A stretch of 64,000 nt of DNA from Breznakibacter sp047600785 (GCA_047600785.1 JASGKH010000001.1:1178001-1242000), one strand, 5' to 3'. Shown: positions 54,236-64,000, counted from the stretch's first letter. Notes: a model not told the origin generated them from the sequence alone. Numbers and translations are program-made.

Positions 54236-54742
54236 ATGCGAAATATTCTTCTGTATTTATTACTTGTACTATCGTTTACCAATTGTAACCTTTCAAAATA
54301 TGAGACAAAAGATCGATACTTCTCAAATTCGAAAAAGGAGTCTCAGAAAAACGGTTTATTTATATGTGCTTACAAGAGTAAGGTAATTTCCTTATCAGAC
54401 TCATTATGTTTAATAATTAAAGATTCATGGTTAGAATTTGGAGCGATTTACAAGCAAGATACCTTAGCCGAGATCAATATGTCTTCAAAGAAAATCCTTT
54501 GGGAATATAACGATCAATTGTCACAATTTTATAAATACAGCAATTATAGTTGCAACTGGATAATGATGGCTGCAGATAGTTCCTATGTAAATTTATATAG
54601 AAACTTGTATGGTATTGAAGTTTCCGATTGTACGAATAGTCCTGATTCGATCAAATTTTTTATTTACAGATTAAAATTTGAAAACAATGTAAAAAATGGT
54701 CTTGATAAAATTGGCGAAGTGTTATTTTATCGAATTAAATAA
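54236..54742 (+). CDS. Predicted lipoprotein of unknown function
   Basis: 168 residues starting MRNILLYLLLVLSFTNC, a lipoprotein signal. The mature part (WLEFGAIYKQDTLAEINMSS, VLFYRIK at the end) has no motif I know. An upstream start at 54170 is possible but would bury the signal peptide. It lies beyond the last attC-like site and converges on mnmE; it may be an outermost cassette gene or local chromosome. A/T-rich like the array. Confidence 0.65.
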   Translation: MRNILLYLLLVLSFTNCNLSKYETKDRYFSNSKKESQKNGLFICAYKSKVISLSDSLCLIIKDSWLEFGAIYKQDTLAEINMSSKKILWEYNDQLSQFYKYSNYSCNWIMMAADSSYVNLYRNLYGIEVSDCTNSPDSIKFFIYRLKFENNVKNGLDKIGEVLFYRIK

Positions 54743-54836
54743 GACACAATATAGACTTGGGCAACCCCCTTTCTTATTTTAACCGCTCCAATATGACATA
54801 AAAAATACAAAATATCACAAAAAACAGAAGTAAAAC

Positions 54837-54892
54837 ATAACACAAAAACCACTGAAATACAAGAGTATAATGCAGTTGTTTTTTTGTGTTAT
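54837..54892. terminator. Bidirectional terminator between lipoprotein gene and mnmE
   Basis: ATAACACAAAAA (54837-54848) and TTTTTGTGTTAT (54881-54892) pair perfectly. It lies between two convergent genes, with T-runs on both strands. Confidence 0.5.
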
Positions 54893-54913
54893 TGCAAGGA
54901 TGTTTTGTAATAG

Positions 54914-56356
54914 TCATTTCCCGATACAGAAATTCTTGAAAATATTCCAAAGCACCTCGTTGCTGGTAAACGCCCCGGTGATCTCTCCCAAAAATTGTAA
55001 TACCTCTCGGATGTCCTGCGACAGCAAATCGCCGGGGATATTGTCTCGTAACCCTTGTTCTACCCTTTGGAGCGAGAAGAGTGACTGCTGCAATGCTTCG
55101 TAATGCCGGGCGTTGGTCACAATTACCTCGTCGTTGTCGATCGCTTTTAGGTTAACGGTATTGATGAGTTCTGTGGTTAGAGTGCTGAGATTGATCTTTG
55201 TTTTGGCTGAAATGGGAACGATGGCATCGGTCCCTGCCAGTTCCGAGAATATGCCCGGCGAGAAGCGTTGGGCAATTGACCCAGTGTCAAACAAATCCGT
55301 TTTGTTGACCACCACGATCAGCTTTTGGTACGGTTCCATGCGGCTTTTTACGGCGGTAACGGCATCGTGTATCTTGCCGTCGGTATCGTTGGCATCGATC
55401 AACAGCAGCACAATGGCCGCTTGTCCGATTTTGGCAAAGGTGCGGTTGATGCCGATAGATTCGATTTCATCGGTGGTTTTACGGATACCTGCCGTGTCGA
55501 TGAACCGGAACGTAATGCCTTCGATGTTGAGCGTATCCTCTATCACGTCGCGGGTCGTTCCGTGTATGTCGCTCACAATGGCACGCTCTTCGTTAAGAAT
55601 GGCATTGAGCAGTGTTGATTTGCCCGCATTGGTGTGCCCCACGATGGCCACGGGGATACCGTTTTTTATGGCATTTCCCAACGAAAATGAGTTGACCAGA
55701 CGGGTTATGTGTGCCGTCAGTTCTTCGATCAATGCGGTCAGCTCCTTGCGGTCGGCAAATTCCACATCTTCTTCGCTAAAGTCAAGCTCCAGTTCCACCA
55801 GTGTGGTGAACCACAACAAACGCTGGCGCAGGTGGGCTAGTTCGTTCGAGAATCCGCCCCGCATTTGTTGCAAAGCCACGCGCCGCGCTGCCTCGCTTCG
55901 CGAAGCAATAAGATCGGCCACCGCTTCGGCCTGGCTCAGGTCCATTTTTCCGTTCATAAAAGCACGTTGGGTAAATTCGCCTGGTTTAGCCAGTTGTGCC
56001 CCGTGGCGGATGAACAGTTGCAGCAATTGTTGCTGGATATAAGTGGCCCCGTGGCACGACACTTCCACTACATCTTCGCCCGTAAACGAGTGCGGTGCGT
56101 GGAAAATGGCCACCAATACCTCGTCAATGTCTTTTTCCTCGTCCACAAGAGTACCAAAATGGATCGTGTTGGCCTTTTGCGCCATCAGTGTTTTTCCCTG
56201 CCTGGACGACCGGAACACATTGTCGGTAATTCTAATGGCATTGGGCCCGCTCAGGCGTATGACGGCAATGGCTCCCATGCCCTGGGCGGTAGAGATGGCA
56301 CAAATGGTGTCGGTGCTTAATGCCGGATTGGACGGAGAAACTTCTTGATGGCTCAT
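54914..56356 (-). CDS. mnmE: tRNA modification GTPase MnmE
   Basis: 480 residues. The N-terminal folate-binding domain (DTICAISTAQGMGAIAVIRLSG) and a helical domain surround a G domain with GHTNAGKSTLLN (P-loop), DTAGIRKT (G3) and NKTD (G4). The chain ends in the signature FCIGK, whose cysteine is essential in the family. With MnmG it makes the cmnm5 modification of U34 in several tRNAs. The ATG at 56356 gives the normal N-terminus; an extension to 56422 is open but does not fit. Composition returns to that of the main chromosome, marking the right side of the acquired region. Confidence 0.96.
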   Translation of the reverse strand: MSHQEVSPSNPALSTDTICAISTAQGMGAIAVIRLSGPNAIRITDNVFRSSRQGKTLMAQKANTIHFGTLVDEEKDIDEVLVAIFHAPHSFTGEDVVEVSCHGATYIQQQLLQLFIRHGAQLAKPGEFTQRAFMNGKMDLSQAEAVADLIASRSEAARRVALQQMRGGFSNELAHLRQRLLWFTTLVELELDFSEEDVEFADRKELTALIEELTAHITRLVNSFSLGNAIKNGIPVAIVGHTNAGKSTLLNAILNEERAIVSDIHGTTRDVIEDTLNIEGITFRFIDTAGIRKTTDEIESIGINRTFAKIGQAAIVLLLIDANDTDGKIHDAVTAVKSRMEPYQKLIVVVNKTDLFDTGSIAQRFSPGIFSELAGTDAIVPISAKTKINLSTLTTELINTVNLKAIDNDEVIVTNARHYEALQQSLFSLQRVEQGLRDNIPGDLLSQDIREVLQFLGEITGAFTSNEVLWNIFKNFCIGK

Positions 56357-56455
56357 GCTTCGCAATGTTTCCGCAAAAATAGGGTATTTATTGCGAAGTC
56401 GGGACAAAGGGCTGCACGCCATGATATCTGTCTACGGACCGATTACACCGACGCA

Positions 56456-56483
56456 TCTCCCGCGATAACGTTATCGCGGGAGA
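56456..56483. promoter_or_regulatory. Perfect 28-base palindrome upstream of mnmE
   Basis: TCTCCCGCGATAAC (56456-56469) followed at once by its exact reverse complement GTTATCGCGGGAGA (56470-56483), with no loop. It lies 100 bases ahead of the mnmE start. Likely an operator for a dimeric regulator or a small palindromic repeat; no T-run follows, so a terminator is less likely. Confidence 0.6.
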
Positions 56484-57337
56484 CCTTATGCCGATGGGAG
56501 AATGTTGGCCATTTGCTCCACCGGCATCCAGAAACAACGATGGGGTTGTACGGTAAAATGTTTCTCTGTGCGGCACAGGCAATGTATCAGTCGGAACGTG
56601 CATAATATTTTTACTAAAAGAACTGGTTCATGGCCAGTGATATCGACATCGACATGACAGAGAGTGAACAATATGTGTCCGAAAATTATTAAATATTTTT
56701 TCGTTGAATGGAATTTATTTGTTTTGATGATATTTCAATATATAAAATTTCGTGTATTCTGTTGATTTTTCAGAAGTAAAAATAATCAGTGGATTTTTTT
56801 CGATAAACCAATTAAATTTGGTAATTGTGTATATGTGATATTGTATCTTTCTTAAAAATATTTACTTAGACATACCGGTAATCGGTTTTCCAAATATTGA
56901 TTTTGCCTGTTTCTGTTGTACTTAAAGCATTTGTCACTCTGTAAGATTCCCATTTCATTTTGGTCGGGGGATACACGTTGTGTGTTGGAGACGTGAAAAC
57001 GTGAAATGGGGGACTAATACAAGTTGATCCTGTTGGTAGTTGTTGGGGGATGTTTTTGGAAATGATAAACATATAGCGGCGAACCTGTGTGTGGGTTTGG
57101 CTATTAATCGGTATAGAGAAGTAAAAGAGGTGTGGTTGTGTTGCTTCCGGTTTGATGGGATTTCTGAAAAAAGAAGATTTGGATGAGGGGGTGGGCTAGC
57201 GTGAAGAAAAGATGTGGGTGCCTGAAGTGGGAATGAAGTGACCGGACGTTGCATAGGGGTAAGCAGGGATCGGAAAGGCTCTTTTGCTTAAAAATATATG
57301 ATGTCATTAATTTATTGGTAATCATAGATCAAAGGCA
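56484..57337. other. Long intergenic stretch between mnmE and a response-regulator gene
   Basis: Divergent promoters of mnmE and the regulator must lie here. The 56690-56870 part is extremely A/T-rich. The 56990-57260 part is G/T-rich on the plus strand and has open minus-strand frames with low-complexity sequence, which I do not accept as genes. Confidence 0.45.
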
Positions 57338-58174
57338 ATGCATCAGTTTGGGAAAATATTGATAGTTGACGATCAAGTGGAAAATCTGAGGATAATGGCC
57401 GGCTTTTTACGAAGCTCCGTAAATCATTATGATCTGCTGGAAGTAAGTTCTGGCATAAGGGCATTGAAAATAGCCCATGAAGCAAAGCCAGACTTGATTA
57501 TTACGGATTGGGACATGCCCCAGATGAACGGTATTGAGTTGATAATGGCATTAAAATCGGACCCGGCTACTCGTGGCATTCCCGTGATTATGGCTACAGG
57601 GGTGATGCTCACTTCCGACAACCTGATGCTGGCTTTGGATGCGGGGGCTGTTGATTATATTCGTAAGCCTATTGATCGCTTGGAATTTCAGGCACGGATC
57701 AGTTCGGCATTAACCGTTGCGGCCCACCACAAAAAAGTTCTCGACGATAAAAACCGCCAATTGACCGAATATGCATTGATGATGGTTAAAAACCATGAAT
57801 TTGTCCAGTTGTTGCATGAACAGTTATGGCGATTATTGAATGCTGATTTTGACGGAAGGGAGAGTTTCGTTCGGATAAAATTGGTTACCAGGTTGCTGGA
57901 CGAGCACTTGCGGACAGGTAGTTTCGAAAAGTTTGAAGTTGCGTTCTCGGAGCTACATCCTTTGTTCTATAAAAATCTATTGGCCCGCTTCCCAAGTTTA
58001 ACGGCCGGAGAAATGAAACTATGTGCCTTCATCCGTTTGGGGTTGAACATCAAAGATGTGGCAACATTATTATGTGTAACGCCCGAAGGTGTAAAGGTAT
58101 CCAGGTCAAGGCTGAGAAAAAAGCTGTACCTGAAGCCGTCCGAAAATATCGAATCGTTTTTGATGGGGGTTTAG
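57338..58174 (+). CDS. Response regulator with LuxR-like C-terminal helix-turn-helix
   Basis: 278 residues. Receiver domain with DD at 11-12, phospho-acceptor Asp57 (LIITDWDMPQMNG) and Lys in YIRKPIDRLEF. A helical linker (about 125-210) leads to a C-terminal domain (FPSLTAGEMKLCAFIRLGL, then IKDVATLLCVTPEGVKVSRS) of the LuxR-like type used by many Bacteroidota hybrid regulators. No kinase gene adjoins it, so it is probably an orphan regulator. The giant secreted protein gene begins 125 bases downstream and could be a target. Confidence 0.87.
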   Translation: MHQFGKILIVDDQVENLRIMAGFLRSSVNHYDLLEVSSGIRALKIAHEAKPDLIITDWDMPQMNGIELIMALKSDPATRGIPVIMATGVMLTSDNLMLALDAGAVDYIRKPIDRLEFQARISSALTVAAHHKKVLDDKNRQLTEYALMMVKNHEFVQLLHEQLWRLLNADFDGRESFVRIKLVTRLLDEHLRTGSFEKFEVAFSELHPLFYKNLLARFPSLTAGEMKLCAFIRLGLNIKDVATLLCVTPEGVKVSRSRLRKKLYLKPSENIESFLMGV

Positions 58175-58299
58175 AATTGATGTTTTTCATCGCATAGTGG
58201 AGAATTGGTCAAAAAATATTTGGTTGTTAACCTTTTGCTAACCTTGGCGATAGAACAATCGGTCGGTGCAAATGTATAATAATACAAAATAATTCCACT

Positions 58300-61200
58300 A
58301 TGCATGACTCTACAATCAGATCAAAGAAAACGTGGCTCTTGTCGCTTTTCTTCTTATTGAACGGTGTTTATCTAATGTCCCAAACGCCGGGGATGATATT
58401 TGAAAACACGGGGATTAGCGTACTTGATCCCAATGGTGATGGATATGTGTCGAAAAGTCCCAATGGGTTTGCGGGTAACGATCAATCGGGTAGCGAAATT
58501 CCCTATGTGCCTATTGTGTTTCCCTCTAACGAGCCCAACAGTGATCTGGGTCCCGGGCCTGATTGCGGGTTTACCGACTTTGTACAGCAATCGGTCGGCA
58601 TTCAGGATGCAGGGCAACAATACTTTGATTTGGCGGGTAATAACTGGTTGTTCCGTATTCGTTTAGGGGGGACATCCCCAAATTCGAAAAGTTACAGCAT
58701 TTTAATAGATACTGATCAGCGGTTTGGGGACACAAGTCCCAATGCTGACCCCAATTACGTGAGCGGCAATCCGGGTTTTGAGATAGAGATTGTGTTGGCA
58801 ACGAATTTTGGAGTGTTGGTGTATGATGTGGACGGAAAGACATCTCCGGTGCTCAAACGCACCTATAATATTGCTACACATCACCATAAAGCCATTGCAT
58901 TGTCTACGGAATGCGGTACGCCCGATTATTTTTACGATTTCTACGTGCCATTTGCCAATTTGACCACTGATTTTGGTATCACGTCAAGTACGCCCGTACG
59001 TATTGTGTTATTGGATAATATGGCTGCTAACACGTCAAGTATTTCCAAGCCTAATTCCATATCCGACATCGGAGGTATTGATGATGCCATATATGGAGGA
59101 AACCTGCAGTCTGCGTTTAATGATATTATCAATAATTATACGCCTACGTGCAGCACATGTCCTGCAGGGTTGGATAGAAGTGCTTGTCCTGTCATTACAG
59201 GTAATTATACCTCGTCGTCCACGTCGATATTAGGAACATCCTCTGAGGCGAATGGAACGATTATTCAGGTTTATATCAATGGGGTGGCTGCTGGCGCTGC
59301 GGTTTCCGTGAGTGGGGGTACATGGATAAAATCAGGTGTTGCCCTCGGTGTGGGAAATGTAATAACTGCCACTGCCGCTGCCCCGGGAAAAGGAACCTCG
59401 ATCGGTAACTGTAGCTCAAGAACGGTCACGGATTGCGTAGGTACAGTGAATGCTCCGGTATTCTCTCAGGTACGAACGGGTGGCAAAGAAGTTGAGTTTA
59501 AGGTTGATGCCCCTTCTGGAGCAGTGGTAGGGGTGTACACGGCATCAACCAATGTTTTGGCTACGGGCTCAAATGGGGCTTTGACGAATAACCCTTTAAC
59601 AATAAGTACTTACAACTCCAGCCTGCTGCGAGTGATCGGACAAAGCTCGGGCAATAACACATTGCCCAGCGGAAGCTATTATTTGAAAACCACTTACAAT
59701 GGATGTGAGTCGACTTATACTTACTTTTGTCATAATCTTACTGCATCGACAGTTCCGACTGTTGCTACAAATCCCATTACTCCCAATACGACTCAGATTG
59801 CCGGGAATGGCACAAGCGCAAGTTCCACTATACTGATCTTTAAAAATGAGAAGCAAATAGCTTCGGGTACATCGGCTGCTTCATCGCCCTATGCGTTCAA
59901 CATTGGCGTGTCAGGACTGGCCTTATGTGACCAGATTACCGTTCGGCAGATATCTGCCGGAATGTGCGTGTCTAATCCCACAACATCGGTTACTGTCACT
60001 TCGGCCGCTGCAACACCCGGTCTTCTACAGGAATCATGTATCAGTGCATCGCTTTCAACAGTCAAAGGTGTTACCTCCGAATCACCGGCCAATGCCATGG
60101 TGAAACTTTATTCATATACAGCGCCCTCGACTTACACTGCGATTGCAGGGGCCAGTTCGGTTGCTGCCAATGGGGTGTGGACGTTTACACCTACTATTGC
60201 CATTTCTGCCGGGACTACTATTGTCGCCACGGTTACTAATACGTCGGGCTGTAAGACTGAAAGCGCCTACTCTTCGGCAGTCACTTTGGTCTCAGCGCCA
60301 ACCATTGGAGGAAGTACCGCAATCAACAACCCTGTCACGGAAGACGATGTGACGATATCGGGCACAGGCGTCGATGGACAGTGGATACAATTGTATGTCG
60401 ATGATGCTATTCCCTATAAAATGATTAGTGGAAATCTTACGGCAATTGGGCGCGTCCAAGTGGTTGGTGGGGTTTGGGTTGTCTCTGTCGACAATTATTC
60501 CATTTATGCAGGTGCCAAATTAAGGGTATCGGTAGCAAATGCATCAATGGGCGGCTGTGAAAGTGCACTTTCTTTAAACTCTGTCACTGTACTCTGTGTG
60601 GCCCCTTCTGTTCCGACATATGTAGGGGGCGACAAAAGTTATTGCAACGGAGGGGAAGGTTCTGTCGTACTTGCGGGCAGCGAACAAGGAGTTGTTTATC
60701 AGTTGGTGAATGGAGCCGGAGTCGCCGTGGGTGCAACCAAGGCTGGTAATGGAGGTAGCATTACGTTGCATACCTATCCCTTGACCGCAAATTTGACAAG
60801 TGTGTATGTAAAGGCGTTCGGTTTGTTAAATACAAACTGTGCGGTTGTTTCAAGTACCCCGATCGATTTCGACATAAGTTTGCCATCGCCTGACATTGTA
60901 TTGTCAAACAATAATGTCGCAGTGCTAAAAGGCAGTACCTCGGTTCCGTTTGTCTATTCGTCCCCGACGAACGGACCGACCCATTACAATGTAGTGTTTT
61001 CGATCGCGGCTAAAAACCAGGGATTTGTCGATGTGCCATTGACGACTTTGCCTGCCAGCCCTATTCCCATTACAGTTCCTGCAGGCGCGGCAGTAGGAAG
61101 TTATTCCGCTGTGATGAACATCTCCAATGCCACTTCGTGTAGTGTAGCCAAAAGTATTACCATCACGATATATGAGTCCGGAAGTGCACCTATCGTAACT

Positions 61201-64000
61201 CAACATCCTTCCGATAAAACCGTTTGTGCGGGAAATGGGACGTCGTTTTCCGTCACTGCCACGGGAACTCCAACTTTCTATCAATGGCAGTATAGCACCA
61301 ATGGTGGATATAGCTGGAGCAATGTGTTGGGCAGTACGTATTCGGGCGCTACTTCGGCCACGCTCACTATTGTAAACGTGGCAGGATTGAACGGGTATAA
61401 ATACAACTGTGTGGTAGGCAATGCCGGCGGCAATACGACTTCGGATTATACATTGTTAACGGTTCTGCCGTATCCATCGTTTACGGTGAATCCAACAAAC
61501 CAAACCGTTTGTTCTCCCAATAATTCTGGCTTCTCAGTCTCTCAGGAAGGGGCTACGGCATTGAAATGGCAGGTAGATGCAGGCAGTGGTTTTACGGATA
61601 TAGCCGATGGTGGAATTTATAACGGAGTTACTACGTCCATCCTCTCCATTGCAAATACGTCTGGGCTGAATGGGTACAAATATCGGGCCGTGGCCATGAC
61701 CAATTGCGCGAGTGTAAATAGTTCTGCAGCCACCCTCAATGTAAACAATTGTCTTTCGCCTGTGGTCTCACTTAGCGCCGGAACATTGTCCATTGGTGAA
61801 GGTGACGGCTCTATTGCCATCACGGCCACTTTGAGTAGCGTGGCGGCACTTGATGTAACGGTCACGTTGGGGTATTCCGGCACTGCCGATGCAGAGGATT
61901 ACAACGCCAGCCATACGATCGTTATCCCTGCGGGACAACTGTCGGCAAGCATTCTGCTTACCGTAACCAATGATGCAATTTACGAAAGCAATGAAACGGT
62001 CAGTGTAGAAATAACGAATGTGGATAACGCAACCGAGAACGGAGAGCAATCGTTAACGATTTCCATTGTCGACGACGAAGCTGTTCCTATCATTGCAATA
62101 GCCGATGCATCGGCCATTGAGGGAAATGACCTTGAGTTTGTGATAACGCTGAGTAATGGATCTGTCCAGCCCATTACGATCAATTATACGACGGTGGACG
62201 GTACTGCGGCGGCTGGTGTGGATTATGTTGGCCGGTCAGGTGCACTGGAGTTTGTGCCGGGGGACATATCACAAAATCTTGTTGTACCGACCATCCAAGA
62301 TGGATTGGTTGAAGGTAGTGAGGCTTTTTTTGTATCGTTGAGTGGTGCTTCTAATGCTGTTATTGGGAATGCGACCGGTATCGGGACCATTATTGATGAC
62401 GATTCGTATCCTGTTGCTGTGGCGGATAGTTATGTAGTTCTTGAAGGTGGAGTTTTATCGATCGATGCACCTGGAGTACTGATCAACGATCATGATGCAG
62501 ATGGCGATGCACTATCGGCTATTTTGGTTCGTGATGTCGCTTATGGTTCATTGACACTGAGTGCGAATGGCTCATTTGTGTATATACAAGATGGCGATGA
62601 CAGCGATAGTGACAGTTTTACTTATCTCGTGAATGACGGGGTAAATAATGGTAATTCTGTAACAGTAACAATCAGTATTACACCTGTCAACGACATGCCC
62701 TCTTTCACCAAAGGTCCTGATCAAACAGTTAATGAAGATGCGGGTGCACAGACCATCACCAATTGGGCGACCAATCTCAGTACGGGAGCGGCCAATGAGA
62801 GTAACCAAACACTGACGTTCGTCGTAACCAACGACTATAACACGCTATTCAGTGCCCAACCCGCTATTGATGCTTCCGGGACATTGACATACACTCCGGC
62901 ACTCAATGCTTACGGCGTGGCTACGGTGAGCGTGCTGTTGAAAGATGACGGAGGCACTGCCAATGGGGGTGTAGATACTTATACAGTACAAACTTTTTCC
63001 ATTACGGTGGTCCCGGTAAACGACAGCCCGGTAGGGGAGGCCGACGAGTACGACGTGGCGATGGGCGCGACGCTAAACGTGGGCGTCGGGGAAGGAGTGC
63101 TGGCGAATGACGCCGACGCGGAAGGCAACACACTGTCCTCCCTTTTGGTCAGCGGGCCTGCCCACGGGACCCTGGCGTTCAATTCCGACGGCTCCTTTAC
63201 CTATACGCACGATGGTTCGGCGACTTACGTCGACACGTTTACCTACCGGGCAACCGACGGTTCCTCCCAGAGCGACGCCGTGACGGTGACGATCAACGTT
63301 ACCGGAGTGAACAACAAGCCCGTTGCTTCGGCCGATGCCTATTCTGTGGGCGAAGGCGGCACGTTGGGCGTGGACGCCCCCGGAGTGTTGGGCAACGACA
63401 CCGACGCCGACGGAGATGCGCTGTCCGCCGTCCTGGTGTCCCCCCCGTCCCACGGCACCCTCACGCTGGGCCCGGATGGCTCGTTCGTGTATGTGCACGA
63501 CGGTAGCGAGACCCTGTCCGACACGTTTAGCTACCGCGCGTTCGACGGCAAGCAGAACGGCAACGTGATGGCGGTGTCCATTTCCATCGAGCCGCGCAAT
63601 GATGCCCCCGTCGCGAATCCCGACAGTTATGCGGTTGGCGAGGGAGGCACGTTGTCGGTGGCGCCGCCGGGGGTTCTTGGCAACGACTCCGATGCGGAGG
63701 GAGATGCGCTGTCGGCCGTCTGGGTCAGCGGCCCGGGCTATGGCACGTTGGCGTTGAACGCCGACGGCTCGTTCACCTACATTCATGACGGCTCGGAAAC
63801 TACCAATGACAGCTTCGCATACAAAGTGAATGACGGTACAGAAGACAGCAATACGGTGGTCGTCTCTATTACCGTGACCTCAGTAAACGATGTTCCTGTG
63901 GCGATGGACGATGAATACAGTGCCGTAGCAGGAGGGACTTTGAATGTTGATGCCGCGAACGGAGTGTTGAGAAATGATACCGACGCGGACAATGTCGCAC
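58300..64000 (+). CDS. Giant secreted repeat protein, Ig-like, Calx-beta and VCBS/cadherin-like repeats (3' partial)
   Basis: The frame opens at ATG 58300 and stays open to the window end (1900 codons seen). A signal peptide (TWLLSLFFLLNGVYLMSQ) is followed by a domain with FENTGISVLDPNGDGYVSKS and paired cysteines. Then come Ig-like repeats with YTLLTVLP-type ends (to about 61750), two Calx-beta domains (about 61770-62080 and 62085-62400; ending SIVDDE and TIIDDD), and VCBS/cadherin-like repeats of about 96 residues (PVA.AD.Y.V.EGGTL, ND.DADGDALSA, DGSF.Y.HDGS). The 63000-63800 copies are markedly GC-richer than the rest. It probably acts as a surface adhesin or a type IX-secreted protein; the sorting tail would lie outside the window. 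Confidence 0.85.
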   Translation, partial: MHDSTIRSKKTWLLSLFFLLNGVYLMSQTPGMIFENTGISVLDPNGDGYVSKSPNGFAGNDQSGSEIPYVPIVFPSNEPNSDLGPGPDCGFTDFVQQSVGIQDAGQQYFDLAGNNWLFRIRLGGTSPNSKSYSILIDTDQRFGDTSPNADPNYVSGNPGFEIEIVLATNFGVLVYDVDGKTSPVLKRTYNIATHHHKAIALSTECGTPDYFYDFYVPFANLTTDFGITSSTPVRIVLLDNMAANTSSISKPNSISDIGGIDDAIYGGNLQSAFNDIINNYTPTCSTCPAGLDRSACPVITGNYTSSSTSILGTSSEANGTIIQVYINGVAAGAAVSVSGGTWIKSGVALGVGNVITATAAAPGKGTSIGNCSSRTVTDCVGTVNAPVFSQVRTGGKEVEFKVDAPSGAVVGVYTASTNVLATGSNGALTNNPLTISTYNSSLLRVIGQSSGNNTLPSGSYYLKTTYNGCESTYTYFCHNLTASTVPTVATNPITPNTTQIAGNGTSASSTILIFKNEKQIASGTSAASSPYAFNIGVSGLALCDQITVRQISAGMCVSNPTTSVTVTSAAATPGLLQESCISASLSTVKGVTSESPANAMVKLYSYTAPSTYTAIAGASSVAANGVWTFTPTIAISAGTTIVATVTNTSGCKTESAYSSAVTLVSAPTIGGSTAINNPVTEDDVTISGTGVDGQWIQLYVDDAIPYKMISGNLTAIGRVQVVGGVWVVSVDNYSIYAGAKLRVSVANASMGGCESALSLNSVTVLCVAPSVPTYVGGDKSYCNGGEGSVVLAGSEQGVVYQLVNGAGVAVGATKAGNGGSITLHTYPLTANLTSVYVKAFGLLNTNCAVVSSTPIDFDISLPSPDIVLSNNNVAVLKGSTSVPFVYSSPTNGPTHYNVVFSIAAKNQGFVDVPLTTLPASPIPITVPAGAAVGSYSAVMNISNATSCSVAKSITITIYESGSAPIVTQHPSDKTVCAGNGTSFSVTATGTPTFYQWQYSTNGGYSWSNVLGSTYSGATSATLTIVNVAGLNGYKYNCVVGNAGGNTTSDYTLLTVLPYPSFTVNPTNQTVCSPNNSGFSVSQEGATALKWQVDAGSGFTDIADGGIYNGVTTSILSIANTSGLNGYKYRAVAMTNCASVNSSAATLNVNNCLSPVVSLSAGTLSIGEGDGSIAITATLSSVAALDVTVTLGYSGTADAEDYNASHTIVIPAGQLSASILLTVTNDAIYESNETVSVEITNVDNATENGEQSLTISIVDDEAVPIIAIADASAIEGNDLEFVITLSNGSVQPITINYTTVDGTAAAGVDYVGRSGALEFVPGDISQNLVVPTIQDGLVEGSEAFFVSLSGASNAVIGNATGIGTIIDDDSYPVAVADSYVVLEGGVLSIDAPGVLINDHDADGDALSAILVRDVAYGSLTLSANGSFVYIQDGDDSDSDSFTYLVNDGVNNGNSVTVTISITPVNDMPSFTKGPDQTVNEDAGAQTITNWATNLSTGAANESNQTLTFVVTNDYNTLFSAQPAIDASGTLTYTPALNAYGVATVSVLLKDDGGTANGGVDTYTVQTFSITVVPVNDSPVGEADEYDVAMGATLNVGVGEGVLANDADAEGNTLSSLLVSGPAHGTLAFNSDGSFTYTHDGSATYVDTFTYRATDGSSQSDAVTVTINVTGVNNKPVASADAYSVGEGGTLGVDAPGVLGNDTDADGDALSAVLVSPPSHGTLTLGPDGSFVYVHDGSETLSDTFSYRAFDGKQNGNVMAVSISIEPRNDAPVANPDSYAVGEGGTLSVAPPGVLGNDSDAEGDALSAVWVSGPGYGTLALNADGSFTYIHDGSETTNDSFAYKVNDGTEDSNTVVVSITVTSVNDVPVAMDDEYSAVAGGTLNVDAANGVLRNDTDADNVA
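63025..64000 (+). repeat. Tandem ~290-base VCBS/cadherin-like coding repeats
   Basis: Units begin near 63025, 63313, 63604 and 63892 (an earlier, more diverged one near 62404). Each encodes PV..AD.Y.V, a GTL strand, NDTDADGD and DGSFTY.HDGS. They are highly similar to each other and GC-rich, indicating recent tandem growth. Confidence 0.75.

Noticed and set aside
56866..57325. Several minus-strand open frames in the mnmE-regulator gap
   Set aside because: Low-complexity, Pro/Ser/His/Thr-rich translations caused by base skew; they overlap each other in different frames and lack credible starts.

Overview
The window looks like a chromosomal segment of a member of the Bacteroidota. The evidence is a TonB receptor with an N-terminal carboxypeptidase-like domain, DUF4625 lipoproteins, promoters of the TTTG/TAnnTTTG type, a TamA/TamB pair, and a bifunctional formiminotransferase-cyclodeaminase closing the histidine-degradation pathway. 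I cannot name the genus. Flanking DNA appears to be of medium GC, while the interval from about 26.4 to 54.8 kb is visibly much richer in A and T.

Layout. 0-5.7 kb: outer-membrane assembly genes (BamA/TamA-type barrel, partial, and TamB). 6.1 kb: a cold-shock protein gene with promoter and terminator. 6.6-14.3 kb, minus strand: histidine utilisation operon hutH-hutU-hutI-ftcD, followed by an SGNH esterase. 14.5-19.2 kb, minus strand: a probable metal-uptake group (two His-rich small proteins, TonB receptor, two DUF4625 lipoproteins). 19.4-26.3 kb, minus strand: chemoreceptor, stand-alone receiver, LuxR-type response regulator, multi-PAS histidine kinase and a patatin-like lipase. 26.4-28.6 kb: repeat-rich intergenic DNA and a tyrosine recombinase gene interrupted by a one-base shift in a T6 run.

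28.6-54.1 kb is the accessory core. It reads as an integron-like array. Seven or eight long palindromic sites resembling attC (left box G-TTGCCAAC or CACTAAC, right box GTTAGGC / GTTAGTG / GTTGGCA, paired inner arms) all point the same way and separate plus-strand gene blocks. The first three blocks are unusually large defence cassettes: (1) type I restriction-modification (hsdR, Bro-N gene, hsdM, hsdS fused to a Panacea-like domain) plus Hachiman hamA-hamB, about 11.3 kb; (2) an XRE regulator plus a single-chain nuclease-methylase-specificity protein, about 4 kb; (3) a Dna2/Upf1-like helicase plus a PLD nuclease carrying an IF2-N-like domain, reminiscent of Mokosh, about 6.4 kb. Each of these three operons, but none of the later small cassettes, is also bracketed by a second family of short hairpins (family A). 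In family A the stems differ in sequence but stay complementary, and the loop is conserved. Outside those lie inverted A/T-rich repeats. Later cassettes are small: nitrilase, lipoprotein, acidic protein, a gene remnant and a membrane protein.

54.2-64 kb returns to ordinary chromosome: a small lipoprotein, mnmE (minus strand), a response regulator, and the first 1900 codons of a giant secreted repeat protein that runs off the window.

Best candidate for an undescribed system: the nested architecture of attC-like site, leader, hairpin A, defence operon, hairpin A, trailer, attC-like site, next to a tyrosine recombinase that does not look like a classical IntI.
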